Shown here: positions 24,933 to 33,676 of the stretch, piece by piece | Layout: every line of letters begins with the position of its first letter | How positions within the stretch are numbered: the first letter of the stretch is position 1 | Assembly (NCBI GenBank): GCA_903845215.1 | Contig: CAIMWI010000069.1 | Location: 1-37,989, forward strand | Reading direction: 5' to 3' | Length of the DNA: 37,989 nucleotides | From: an uncultured Rhodobacterales bacterium | Lineage (GTDB): Bacteria; Pseudomonadota; Alphaproteobacteria; Rhodobacterales; Rhodobacteraceae | Notes under the pieces: generated by a model | Told to the model about the DNA's origin: nothing | What the model saw: the letters and a program-made list of their open reading frames with translations, nothing else | The model's database searches: none | Translations under genes and position numbers: made by a program

Positions 24933-26777
24933 ATGGATACTGCGTCTGACGGGCGGCCACTATCGGTCGACTTCTGGGATCTTGTGAACGAACTGCCGTC
25001 GGACGAGCGCCTTTTGGCGGTGCTGGGGTCTTTGTCGGGGGCCCTGACCATGACGGGGCGGCTTAAACCTTTGCGCTTGTCGCTGGAGGTAAAGGGGCGC
25101 GCCGAAATGGTCTGGCCCGAGGGGCGACTGCCGTCAGATACGGCACGCCGCGCTGCGGCAGAGGCGTCTCAACGCGCGCGACCGGCCTTGGCAGGGTATT
25201 TGCCTGGGCATGGCGCCTTGGCCGACGGGCCGACTGCGGTGGCAATTCCTATTCCGGTTCCCGGAGAAATCCCCGCGATCTTATTGCTTGAGGCAGAGAT
25301 TGCCGACCCCGAGGCATTGAACTGGGCGATGACCACGCTGTCGCTGGCGATGGGCTGGGTTCCCGCGATCTTGCTGACCGAACATCGAAAAGACGACACG
25401 GGTGCGGAACAATCCGCGCTGCTGTCGTTGAAAGCGATGACGGCTTTCATTGCCCATCGCCGGTTTTCGGAAGCCGCACGCGCGTTGATGACACATTTGG
25501 CCGACCGCTACGATTGTGACCGCGTGGCCTTGGGGCTTAAGCGTGGCGAACGCATCCGACTGGAGGCGATTTCGCACACGGGGGTCTTCTCGCGCGCTTT
25601 GGGCTTGTCGCGGCGGATTCAGGCGGCGATGGAGGAGGCTTGCGATCAGGAACGTGTGATTCACTGGCCGCTGCCAGAGGGCGAAGCCGCTGACCTGATC
25701 GTGGCCGCGCAGGCAGACCTTGTGGCAGGGGTGTCTGACCGCTTTGTTCTGTCTGTTCCGCTGTTTGATGGCAAAACTTATCGTGGCGTCATTTTGTTTG
25801 AACGCACCGGCCGTCGTTTTGGGGCCGAGGAGCTGCGCCGGATCGAGGCGCTTTGCGCTTTGATGACGCCAATCCTTCTAGAAAAGCGCGAGAATGATCG
25901 CTGGCTTGTGGTGCGAGCCGCCAAATCGGTGCAGCGGGCTTTGGCACTTGCCTTTGGGCGCAGCCACTTGGTCATCAAGGTTTGTGTGGCGGCGGCGCTG
26001 GTGGCCAGCGGCGGTCTGGTATTCCTCGACGGCGACAGGACCGTCGTTGCCGAGGCGGTAGTGCAGGGCACCGAGATCCGCACCATCGCCGCCCCCTTTT
26101 CGGGGTTCATCGCAGAAGCCCCGTTCCGCGAAGGAGACCATGTTTCGCGCGGGGATCTGCTGGTGCGGCTGGATGATCGTGATTTTACGCTGGAACTGAC
26201 ACGTTTGAAGACGCTGCGCGGGCAAACCGAGTTGGAGTTGGACAAGGCAATGTCCGAACACAAACGCGCCGAGACTGCGCTGGCCGAATCGCGCATCCGG
26301 CAGAATGATGCCGAAATCGCCCTGACGGAACAGCAAATCGCGCGCACCAAGATCGTGGCCGCTTTCGATGGCACTGTGATCTCTGGGGATCTTAGCCAGA
26401 ACATCGGCGGATCGGTCGATCAGGGCCAGCCCTTGTTGGTCGTGGCCCCGCTGACGGATTTTCGCGTCGATCTTATGGTGCCCGAAGATGCCGTGGACAT
26501 GATCAAGGTTGATCAGGTCGCAGCGTTGAAAGTGGCCCCGCTGCCCGAACGATCCTTTGACCTAACCTTGCGTCAAACGATGCCCGTGGCCCGCTATGAA
26601 AACGGTCAGACCCGCTATCAGGTTGAGGGGCGTTTTGTCACAACGCCCGAGGGATTGGTTCCGGGGATGACGGGCATCGCCCGGATCAACCTTGGGCGGG
26701 CGTCACTGGCCGAGCTTTGGCTTGGGCCTTTCTACGATCGCCTGCTGCTTTGGCTTTGGCGTAACGTGGCATTCTGA
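24933..26777 (+). CDS. GAF-domain HlyD-family periplasmic adaptor
   Basis: A 614-residue protein. The N-terminal half (about 30-320) reads as two cytosolic GAF-like sensor domains; the second (about 165-320) has the pattern 'LADRYDCDRVALGL' to 'SVPLFDGKTYRGVILFER'. One transmembrane segment lies at about 346-365. The periplasmic part is HlyD/MFP-like: lipoyl half-motifs at 383-416 (APFSGFIAEAPFREGDHV) and 472-505 (AFDGTVISG..), a short coiled coil at 417-470 between them, and a beta-barrel at about 508-585. Such adaptors bridge inner-membrane transporters to outer-membrane channels in type I and RND systems. Here no ABC or RND pump is nearby; the partner is more likely the M50-like protein one base downstream. 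The start is set by GGAG eight bases ahead. The GAF domains suggest that export responds to a cytosolic ligand. Confidence 0.85.
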   Translation: MDTASDGRPLSVDFWDLVNELPSDERLLAVLGSLSGALTMTGRLKPLRLSLEVKGRAEMVWPEGRLPSDTARRAAAEASQRARPALAGYLPGHGALADGPTAVAIPIPVPGEIPAILLLEAEIADPEALNWAMTTLSLAMGWVPAILLTEHRKDDTGAEQSALLSLKAMTAFIAHRRFSEAARALMTHLADRYDCDRVALGLKRGERIRLEAISHTGVFSRALGLSRRIQAAMEEACDQERVIHWPLPEGEAADLIVAAQADLVAGVSDRFVLSVPLFDGKTYRGVILFERTGRRFGAEELRRIEALCALMTPILLEKRENDRWLVVRAAKSVQRALALAFGRSHLVIKVCVAAALVASGGLVFLDGDRTVVAEAVVQGTEIRTIAAPFSGFIAEAPFREGDHVSRGDLLVRLDDRDFTLELTRLKTLRGQTELELDKAMSEHKRAETALAESRIRQNDAEIALTEQQIARTKIVAAFDGTVISGDLSQNIGGSVDQGQPLLVVAPLTDFRVDLMVPEDAVDMIKVDQVAALKVAPLPERSFDLTLRQTMPVARYENGQTRYQVEGRFVTTPEGLVPGMTGIARINLGRASLAELWLGPFYDRLLLWLWRNVAF

Positions 26778-26778
26778 C

Positions 26779-28926
26779 ATGGCGACAGCCTTTCTCTCCT
26801 CGGACTGGTATCGGGTGGCCGACCTTCGGCTTCGGCGGCAAAGTCATATCCGAGCGGTCCGCCATGTCTATCGGGGCGAGGCTTGGCATGTTCTGCAAGA
26901 CCCGCAGAACGGCAAGGTCCACCGGTTAGCAGACGCCGCCTATGGGTTTTTCGCGCGCCTTGATGGCCGGCGTACAGTGCAGGAAATATGGCTGCGCCTG
27001 TGCGATCTGTTTCCCGAGCGTCCGCCGTCGCAAACCGAAATCCTTCAGCTTCTGGCCCAGTTGCATGACAGCGACCTTATCCTTGGCGACCGGATGCCGA
27101 ATCTTGTGGAAATCGACCGGCGGGCCCGTGCCGAAGAGCGCCGGACCCTGCTGAATTATGTGAAAAACCCGCTTTCATTGCGCTTTCCGCTGTTTGACCC
27201 TGAACCCTTGCTGTTGCGCACGGGCTGGATCGGCCGCGCCATGTTTTCGATGTGGGGTGGCCTGGCCTGGATCTTGCTGCTGCTTACGACACTTACGCAA
27301 GCCTTCTTGCATTTTAAAACCGCGCAGTTGCCCAAGCTAGAGCAGGTTTCGACCGCCTCAAACCTCGCCTATCTGGCGGTGGCCTATGTCGTGATGAAGG
27401 CCTTGCATGAACTGGGGCATGGCTGGGCCATCAAACGCTGGGGCGGGGAGGTGCGCGAGTTTGGCGTCATGATGCTGGTGTTTTTTCCGGTTCCCTATGT
27501 CGATGCTTCGCAGGCGACGTTCTTTGCCAACAAATGGCACCGCATGGTTGTCAGCGCCGCGGGGATCATGGTGGAACTGGCTGTCGCGTCTGGGGCCTTT
27601 CTGGTCTGGTTGGCCGCTGACCCGGGCACGGTGCGCACGCTGGCCTATAACCTGATGATGATCGGCGGGATCTCGACCCTATTGTTCAACGGCAATCCGC
27701 TGCTGCGCTTTGATGGCTATTTCGTCTTTGCCGACTTCTTCGAAAGCCCAAATCTGGGCCAGCGCAGCAACCAGTATTTCTGGTATCTGGTCCGGCGGAC
27801 CATTTTGCGCGATCAAGAGGCACGGCCACCGGTGATGGCACCGCGCGAGGGGCTGTTTTTGTTCCTCTATGCGACGATTTCCTTCGCCTATCGGATCATG
27901 GTTTTGTTTTTGATCTCGATCTTTCTTGCCCTGACGATGCCACTGATCGGCACTTTGATGGTGGTCTGGAGCCTGTTCACAGCCTTGGTGATGCCCATAG
28001 CAAAGGGTTTGCGCTATGTAGCCACAGATCCTGCAATTGATTTGATCCGGGGTCAGGTGATCTTGAAGGTGGGCGGTGCGCTGAGCTTGATCTTTGCGGT
28101 CTTGTTCGTCTTGCCGCTGCCCAATGTGACCGATGCCGATGCGGTGCTGCAACCGCGCAATGGCGATCTGGTGCGGGTGCAGGGTCGTGGGTTTGTGGAA
28201 AAGGTTTTGGTGGCAGATGGCCAGAGGGTTCAAGCGGGCACTGTCGTGATGGAGTTGAGCGATCCTCTCGTTTCGCTGCAGCGCAAACAGGCCGAGGCCG
28301 AGCGGGACGACGCTGTTCTGCAATTGGGTGCCTTGCCGATGTCTGACCAGAATGGCCGGCAGCTCTGGCGCGATCAGGTGGCCTATACCGAGGCGAAACT
28401 GGCCGATCTGACCAAACGCGAGGCGGGTTTGATCGTGCGTGCCGAAGCCACCGGCCAGGTTTTCGTGCCAAACCAGACAGAGTTGCCTGGCCGTCTTGTT
28501 CAGCAGGGCGAGGTGGTGGCCGTGATCCTGTCGCCCGGCCCGACACGCTGGCAGGTCGCTATTCCCGCGACAGAGGCGCGATATGTTGACGCAGGAAACC
28601 GCTCTATTGATCTTGTGCCGCGACCCGACCAAGATCTAAGGCTGCACGCACAGATCTTGGCGCGCGCCCCCGAAGTGACGACATCTTTGCCGTCGTTTGG
28701 GCTGACCACCAAAGGTGGCGGCAAGCTGTTGATCGACCCCTCGGCCAAGGCTCCGGTCAGTCTGGAGCCTGTTGTGAATTATCTGCTAGAGGTAGCGCAG
28801 ACCGACGCAGGTCTTTTCGCGCAGGGCTCACGGGCCAGAGTACGTTTTGTCCACGATCCTTCGCCCATCGGGCCGCGCATTTGGTGGGCTTTGGAACGCA
28901 CCTTCCTGCGACAATTCGGCGGCTGA
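26779..28926 (+). CDS. PqqD-like / M50 metalloprotease-like / HlyD-like membrane protein
   Basis: A 715-residue protein. I chose ATG 26779, one base after the previous stop; an earlier in-frame ATG at 26692 would overlap the adaptor gene and adds an unlike sequence. Residues about 30-105 resemble PqqD, a winged-helix peptide-binding fold ('W.VLQDPQNGKVHRL', 'LDGRRTVQEI'). A polytopic domain follows (about 150-445), with the zinc motif HELGH (210-214) and NPLLRFDGY (306-314, likely third ligand D312), as in site-2-protease-like 'putative peptide zinc metalloproteases'. The C-terminal 455-690 has HlyD-like lipoyl segments (RNGDLVRVQGRGFVEKVLVADG and VRAEATGQVFVPN). With all three zinc ligands present, proteolysis is plausible. 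A role in leader recognition, processing or translocation of the giant protein is inferred from context. Confidence 0.85.
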   Translation: MATAFLSSDWYRVADLRLRRQSHIRAVRHVYRGEAWHVLQDPQNGKVHRLADAAYGFFARLDGRRTVQEIWLRLCDLFPERPPSQTEILQLLAQLHDSDLILGDRMPNLVEIDRRARAEERRTLLNYVKNPLSLRFPLFDPEPLLLRTGWIGRAMFSMWGGLAWILLLLTTLTQAFLHFKTAQLPKLEQVSTASNLAYLAVAYVVMKALHELGHGWAIKRWGGEVREFGVMMLVFFPVPYVDASQATFFANKWHRMVVSAAGIMVELAVASGAFLVWLAADPGTVRTLAYNLMMIGGISTLLFNGNPLLRFDGYFVFADFFESPNLGQRSNQYFWYLVRRTILRDQEARPPVMAPREGLFLFLYATISFAYRIMVLFLISIFLALTMPLIGTLMVVWSLFTALVMPIAKGLRYVATDPAIDLIRGQVILKVGGALSLIFAVLFVLPLPNVTDADAVLQPRNGDLVRVQGRGFVEKVLVADGQRVQAGTVVMELSDPLVSLQRKQAEAERDDAVLQLGALPMSDQNGRQLWRDQVAYTEAKLADLTKREAGLIVRAEATGQVFVPNQTELPGRLVQQGEVVAVILSPGPTRWQVAIPATEARYVDAGNRSIDLVPRPDQDLRLHAQILARAPEVTTSLPSFGLTTKGGGKLLIDPSAKAPVSLEPVVNYLLEVAQTDAGLFAQGSRARVRFVHDPSPIGPRIWWALERTFLRQFGG

Positions 28927-28929
28927 TTG

Positions 28930-30921
28930 ATGGCATCGCGTATCCTACCAGACATTGAAGACTATCCCGAACGCCCAGCGGTGGCTTTTACCGATTGGGA
29001 TGCCCGCATCCTGCGCATTCTCTCGCGCCTTGACCCGCGTCGGTCTGTCCGGCGCAGTTGGGGTGGGGCGCACAGGTTTGCCCGTGTCGTTGCCGCCGAG
29101 AGTCAAAAGATCCGCAACGACGCTTTCGACCTTGAACGACTGCGCCAGAAGTCACTGGTGCTGCGGCGATCGACCCGACGCGGGCGGGTGCCAGATTCCG
29201 TACTGGCCCCTGTATTGGCCGAGGTCTGCGAGGCCGCGTTCCGCGTTCTAGGTAAACGCCCTTTCGACGTGCAGGTTGTCGTGGTCCGCACGTTGTTTGA
29301 CGGCGAAGTTGCCGAAATGGGCACGGGCGAAGGCAAAAGCCTGACCGCAGCCATCGGCGCGGCTGCCTTGGCCCTGTCGGGCCGGCGTGTTCATGTGATG
29401 ACGGTCAACGACTACCTCGCGGCCCGCGATGCCGAAACCTTTGGCCCGCTTTTTGTTGAATTGGGCCTGACTGCGACCCATGTCACAGATGAAACCGCTT
29501 TGGATGGGCGCAAAGAGAAATATCGCGCGGATGTGGTCTTTTCTGCGGCCAAGAACATCTTGTTTGATTACCTGCGCGACAAAACGGGGCCAGAGGCCGA
29601 TCAGCTTCACGGTCTTCCGCGCAAACTGCTTAATCTGGTTCGTGCCGAAGGCGCGGCAGAGGTGTCCATCTTGCAAGGACTGGATGCCGTGATCGTTGAC
29701 GAGGCCGATTCCGTTTTGATCGACCAAGCCGCAACACCCTTCATCCTGTCCGCGGGTGAAGCGGCCTTGGGGGGGCTGGATACCCCAACGCTGCTAAAGA
29801 CGCTTGAGATGGCGCGTGCGCTGCAAGAAGGCGCTGATTTCCGGCGATCTGAATCCTTGCGGCGCGTAACTTTGACTGACACTGGCCGCAAGCATCTTAC
29901 ACTGCTGGCCAAGGGCACCGTGGGGCTGGCCGCGGTGGCGCCGGTGCGCGAACACCTTGCCGCGCAGGCTTTGGTTGCGTTGAACATGCTGGAAAAGAAC
30001 CGCGACTATGTGGTGACCGAAAAGGGGCTTGCCATCATCGACGAAAGCACGGGGCGACTGATGCCCGACCGGCAGTGGTCGGAAGGCCTGCACCAATTCG
30101 TCGAACTCAAGGAAGGGTTAGAGCCGAGCGAGATCCGCCGAACCTTAGGGCGCATCACCTTCCAGCGCTTCTTCCCGCGCTATCGTCACATCTGCGGCAT
30201 GACCGGCACGGCCCGTGCTGCGGCGCGGGAATTGGACGAAGTCTATGGGTTGAAAGTGCGCCGCATCCTGCCCCGACGGCCAGACATCCGCCGCTGGCCC
30301 AAAATTGCCATTCTGCCTGATGCAAAGACAAAATGGGCTGCGGTGGCAAAACTGGCCGCTGGGCTCAGCGCCAGCGGTGTGCCGGTGCTGATCGGAACCC
30401 GCAGTCTGGATGCATCGCAAGCCTGCTCGGCGGTTTTGCATGAAAGCGGCCTGTCCCATGCCCTTTTGACGGCCGAACATGTCGCACAAGAGGCCGAGAT
30501 TATTTCTGGGGCCGGCCAGTCCGGTTGCGTCACCGTGGCCACCAATATGGCAGGGCGGGGCACCGATATCCTCTTGTCCGACGCCTCCCGCCAAGGTGGC
30601 GGATTACAGGTGATTTTGACCGAATTGCACGGTAACAGCCGGATAGATCGCCAGTTGTGCGGTCGCTGTGGGCGGCAGGGCGACCCTGGGGCTGTGCACC
30701 GCGTGTTAAGCCTAGAGGACGAAATCGTCACGTCCGAGGGGCCGCTGGCGGTTGGAATGTTGCGCTTTTTGCTGAAGATTGGCGGCCCGCGTCTGTGCCA
30801 TGCTGGCATGATTGTCTTGCAAAACCGCCAAACCAGACGGGCCGAGCGCGGCAGAGCAGATTTGGCACGTCAGGAACGCAAAAGAGAACGCCAATTGGCA
30901 CTGTCAGGGCATATGGAATGA
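28930..30921 (+). CDS. Shortened SecA-like translocation ATPase
   Basis: A 663-residue SecA homologue, against about 850-900 for housekeeping SecA. ATG 28930 is preferred; a TTG at 28927 adds one residue. Visible motifs are Walker A GTGEGKS (131-137), TVNDYLAARDAE (158-169), 'FDYLRDK' (212-218), Walker B VDEADS (256-261) followed by 'LIDQAATPFILS', 'KNRDYVV' and IIDESTGR (369-376), 'WSEGLHQFVELKEG', 'ICGMTGTA' (421-428), ATNMAGRGTDI (537-547) and 'GRCGRQGDPG' (578-587). Both nucleotide-binding folds are complete. The preprotein-crosslinking region is short (about 275-355), and the C-terminal scaffold, wing and zinc-binding domains are missing, replaced by a basic tail. It lies 3 bp after the M50 gene, so it is probably co-translated. 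It is likely an accessory motor for the giant protein, not the essential SecA. Confidence 0.88.
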   Translation: MASRILPDIEDYPERPAVAFTDWDARILRILSRLDPRRSVRRSWGGAHRFARVVAAESQKIRNDAFDLERLRQKSLVLRRSTRRGRVPDSVLAPVLAEVCEAAFRVLGKRPFDVQVVVVRTLFDGEVAEMGTGEGKSLTAAIGAAALALSGRRVHVMTVNDYLAARDAETFGPLFVELGLTATHVTDETALDGRKEKYRADVVFSAAKNILFDYLRDKTGPEADQLHGLPRKLLNLVRAEGAAEVSILQGLDAVIVDEADSVLIDQAATPFILSAGEAALGGLDTPTLLKTLEMARALQEGADFRRSESLRRVTLTDTGRKHLTLLAKGTVGLAAVAPVREHLAAQALVALNMLEKNRDYVVTEKGLAIIDESTGRLMPDRQWSEGLHQFVELKEGLEPSEIRRTLGRITFQRFFPRYRHICGMTGTARAAARELDEVYGLKVRRILPRRPDIRRWPKIAILPDAKTKWAAVAKLAAGLSASGVPVLIGTRSLDASQACSAVLHESGLSHALLTAEHVAQEAEIISGAGQSGCVTVATNMAGRGTDILLSDASRQGGGLQVILTELHGNSRIDRQLCGRCGRQGDPGAVHRVLSLEDEIVTSEGPLAVGMLRFLLKIGGPRLCHAGMIVLQNRQTRRAERGRADLARQERKRERQLALSGHME

Positions 30922-31024
30922 GGAAACCCACAGGCTTTGACGGGCAAGCCGGTTGACGGCAAGAGAGCACGCGAAAACGACAGGCCAATCCCAAAGGGTT
31001 CTGTCTGCTGCGGGTGCATTAAGA
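30922..31024. other. Convergent intergenic gap without a clear terminator
   Basis: This stretch of 103 bp separates the convergent SecA-like and radical-SAM genes. The only structure seen is a 5-bp stem, GGCTT at 30933-30937 with AAGCC at 30946-30950, lacking a T-run on either strand. No gene or RNA is evident. Confidence 0.4.
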
Positions 31025-32329
31025 TCAGGCAGGCGGAAAGATCCAGAAGTAATCGCCACTTGCCCCGCCTGCTGCAGCCGCCTCGTCGGACATGCGCTGC
31101 GCCATCAGGTCAAGGCTGCCCGCTGGCCAGCCTCGGCAACTGCGCATCTTCAGCGTGACTTCGTCATAGTCCATCAGATCTTCCGCCGGAGCGCGGGCCA
31201 TGAGTGCTGATGGCAGGACCGCGCAATGATAAACGCGCAGCCCCGTGCCCAAGGCGCGGGCGCGGGCGAAACTGGACAGGAAACTGTCGGGCGCGTCGCC
31301 CGGTAGGCCCATGATGATCTCTGTGGTGACCGAGGCGACAGAGCGCAAGATACCCAAAAGCCCACCCAACCGCGAGGGGTCAAACTTGCGCTCGACATGG
31401 CGCAGGGTGGCATCGTCGAAGGACTGCAGGCCGACGCCAATATGTGGCGCGCCGACCTTTTCCAGAAAGCGGATGTGATCTTCGGTGAGGGATTTGGGAT
31501 AAACCTCGGCGATCAGGGCGCGGTGTTTTAGAAAGCCTGTCTCTTCGGCGGCGCGGCGCAGGGCGATAAAGGCCTGTCCATTCAGGTTCAGACCGGCGTC
31601 TGCCAACAGAAGCGCATTCAGGCCAAGCCGGTCCATCGCGGCGAATTCACCCGCGATGCGCGCGGTGGAGAGGACGTTCTTTGGCGCCTCCATCACGCCC
31701 CATTCGCAAAAAGAGCAGGTGAAGGGACAGCCACGGTAGGTTTCCATCAGGCCAATGCCGCCCGCCGGGATCAGGCCCTGCTGATAGGGCGAGGCGAGCA
31801 GATCCAGCACCGCGCGCGGGGCAGGGGGGCTTCGTGTCCAGGCGCCGTTTTGGCGCAGCGTCACGCCGGGAATGCGCGACAGCGCCTCGGGATTGCGGTC
31901 TGGTGCTTGCACCAGGGCGGTAAAGACGGCTTCGCCTTCGCCTTCAACCAGCACATCCACCGTTGCTGCAGCATCGCGAAACGGGGCCAGCGCCAGCATA
32001 TTGGGCCGCGCAGAAGGGCCGCCAAGGACGATCAGTCGGGTCGGATCGTCCGTGGCCAAAAGCTGCGCTGTTTGGACCAAGGCGGGCAGCGACCACAAAA
32101 AGGCCGAACCACCGATGATGTCGGGGTCAAAGGCGGCAATCTCGGCGGCGACTTCGGCGGCAGAACGGGTGCGTTCATCCCAGATCCGCAGATCTAGGCC
32201 CTCGATCCCGGCCGCATTCAGGCCGGCGGCGACCATATACATCCCCATGTTCGGGATGAAGGGGGGCATGGCTGGGTTTTCGGCCGGATACCATGCCAGC
32301 AAGGCGACCCGCCGCCCGCCGCGCTTCAT
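31025..32329 (-). CDS. Radical SAM protein with B12-binding-like N-terminus (paralogue 2)
   Basis: A 434-residue protein. ATG 32329 is chosen because it gives the ATGA overlap with the stop of the upstream gene; a TTG at 32347 is a possible alternative. Residues about 1-140 look like a Rossmann, B12-binding-type domain (IIGGSAFLWS, LIVLGGPSARPN, VEGEGEAVF) but lack the DxHxxG lower-ligand motif. The radical-SAM domain has the cluster motif CPFTCSFC (C201, C205, C208) followed by EWG, then DAGLNLN, 'GVGLQSFD' and 'EIIMGLP'. The family binds a 4Fe-4S cluster and SAM to start radical chemistry. Substrate unknown. It is a gap-free paralogue of its upstream neighbour, with which it is surely co-transcribed. 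Confidence 0.85.
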   Translation of the reverse strand: MKRGGRRVALLAWYPAENPAMPPFIPNMGMYMVAAGLNAAGIEGLDLRIWDERTRSAAEVAAEIAAFDPDIIGGSAFLWSLPALVQTAQLLATDDPTRLIVLGGPSARPNMLALAPFRDAAATVDVLVEGEGEAVFTALVQAPDRNPEALSRIPGVTLRQNGAWTRSPPAPRAVLDLLASPYQQGLIPAGGIGLMETYRGCPFTCSFCEWGVMEAPKNVLSTARIAGEFAAMDRLGLNALLLADAGLNLNGQAFIALRRAAEETGFLKHRALIAEVYPKSLTEDHIRFLEKVGAPHIGVGLQSFDDATLRHVERKFDPSRLGGLLGILRSVASVTTEIIMGLPGDAPDSFLSSFARARALGTGLRVYHCAVLPSALMARAPAEDLMDYDEVTLKMRSCRGWPAGSLDLMAQRMSDEAAAAGGASGDYFWIFPPA

Positions 32330-33630
32330 TTGCGAAACGACCACCAATATTCGCCTGAAACACCGCCCTGCTTGGCAACGCGGTTGGTCAATTCGTCGCG
32401 CATCGAAATCAGGTCATGCGCCGACCACGAAAAGTTGGACAGCATAGCCATGTTGATCGGGTCGAAGGATACGTTCCAATGCGGCAAGGATCGGCTGAGC
32501 AGCGCGTCGGGCAGCACAAGGCAATGATAGACCCGCACCGAATAGACCGGCAGACTTAGCGCAAAGTCGAGCGTTTTGCGGAAACTTTCCGGCGTATCCT
32601 CGGGCAGGCCCATGATGATTTGCATTTCAAGCCCGGCCACGCGCGACAGTTCCTCGACGGCGGGCGCAAGGCGGCGCATGTCGAAGGGGCGGTTGTGGGC
32701 CTTAAGCACACGCTCGTCGATGCTTTGCAGCCCGACACCCAAATAGGCGGTGCCGACCGAGGCGAGGAATTCGATATGCTCGGGCTTGGCGAGGGTGGGG
32801 TAGATCTCTGCCCAGAACAGGGCTTCGGACAGAAAGCCATCGCGGGCATGGGCCTCGGCCAGATTGCGAAAACCCTTTGCGTTCAGGTTCAGACCGGCGT
32901 CAAGCAGGAAAACCGCGGGCGCGCGCAGGGCGCGAAACGCCTTCAATTCGGCCTCGATATAGTCGGTGGGAAAGACCTCGCGGGCCGGACGAGATACGCC
33001 CCAAGCGCAGAAGTTGCACGACAAGGGGCAACCGCGATAGGTTTCCAGATAGGCCACCGCGCCGCTTGGCATCAGGCCTTGTTGATAAGGCGAGGGGGTG
33101 GCTGACAGGCTCATGGTCAGCAGGTCACCCTCGGCCGTCCAGCCTGCATCCGCGTCTTTGCGCGTCCAAATCCCCGGTGTCATAGCCAGGGTCGTGCGGT
33201 TCAAAACCGGTGCGGACATCAGGTGCACGATGATGGCCTCGCCATCCCCCTCGCAGATGGCGTCGACGACCCGGGCAGCTTGCTTGTAATGGAAATGGTC
33301 AAAGGCATCGCGGCGAGCAGAGGGGCCACCGAACAAAAACAGGCTATTTGGCAAGCTGGCGCGGATGTCAGCCGCAAGGGCAAGTAGGTTCGACATCGAC
33401 CACACATAGACCGAAAAGCCCACAAGGTCCGGCGCGAAGTTAAGGATCGCCCGCAGCGTTTCTTCCCGGCCCAATTCGCCCAAATCGAAGAAACGCACGT
33501 CCACATCATGCGGATAGCTTGCCCCGCGTGCCGCAGCATGGACACGGTGGATGCCGTAGGATGGCATCGGCAGGGGCATTTCGCCGCCGTCAAACGGCGG
33601 GGAGGCGCATAGCAAGGCAAGTCTTCTCAT
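32326..33630 (-). CDS. Radical SAM protein with B12-binding-like N-terminus (paralogue 1)
   Basis: A 434-residue protein starting at ATG 33630, preceded by an AAGG-type ribosome site; the frame is open further upstream but holds no conserved sequence. The N-terminal Rossmann-like domain has LVGFSVYVWS, 'LFLFGGPSARRD' and 'CEGDGEAII' but no DxHxxG motif. The cluster motif CPLSCNFC (C201, C205, C208) is followed by AWG, then DAGLNLN (244-250), 'GVGLQSID' and 'QIIMGLPEDTPESF'. The C-terminus, GGVSGEYWWSFRK, parallels GGASGDYFWIF in the neighbour. Two such enzymes in one transcript suggest successive or partnered steps on one substrate. It lies downstream of the ars operon on the same strand but has its own upstream palindromes, so separate control is likely. 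Confidence 0.85.
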   Translation of the reverse strand: MRRLALLCASPPFDGGEMPLPMPSYGIHRVHAAARGASYPHDVDVRFFDLGELGREETLRAILNFAPDLVGFSVYVWSMSNLLALAADIRASLPNSLFLFGGPSARRDAFDHFHYKQAARVVDAICEGDGEAIIVHLMSAPVLNRTTLAMTPGIWTRKDADAGWTAEGDLLTMSLSATPSPYQQGLMPSGAVAYLETYRGCPLSCNFCAWGVSRPAREVFPTDYIEAELKAFRALRAPAVFLLDAGLNLNAKGFRNLAEAHARDGFLSEALFWAEIYPTLAKPEHIEFLASVGTAYLGVGLQSIDERVLKAHNRPFDMRRLAPAVEELSRVAGLEMQIIMGLPEDTPESFRKTLDFALSLPVYSVRVYHCLVLPDALLSRSLPHWNVSFDPINMAMLSNFSWSAHDLISMRDELTNRVAKQGGVSGEYWWSFRK

Positions 33631-33676
33631 ATCAGCGCCTTGTTCCTGCCATGGGCCGCGCCCAAGATTTCTGCGA

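Noticed and set aside
26692-26778. Earlier ATG for the M50-like protein
   Set aside because: It would overlap the adaptor gene by 86 bp and add residues unlike the family. ATG 26779, just after the stop, fits the compact operon.
30933-30950. Hairpin between the convergent SecA-like and radical SAM genes as a bidirectional terminator
   Set aside because: The stem is only 5 bp with an 8-base loop and no T-run on either strand.
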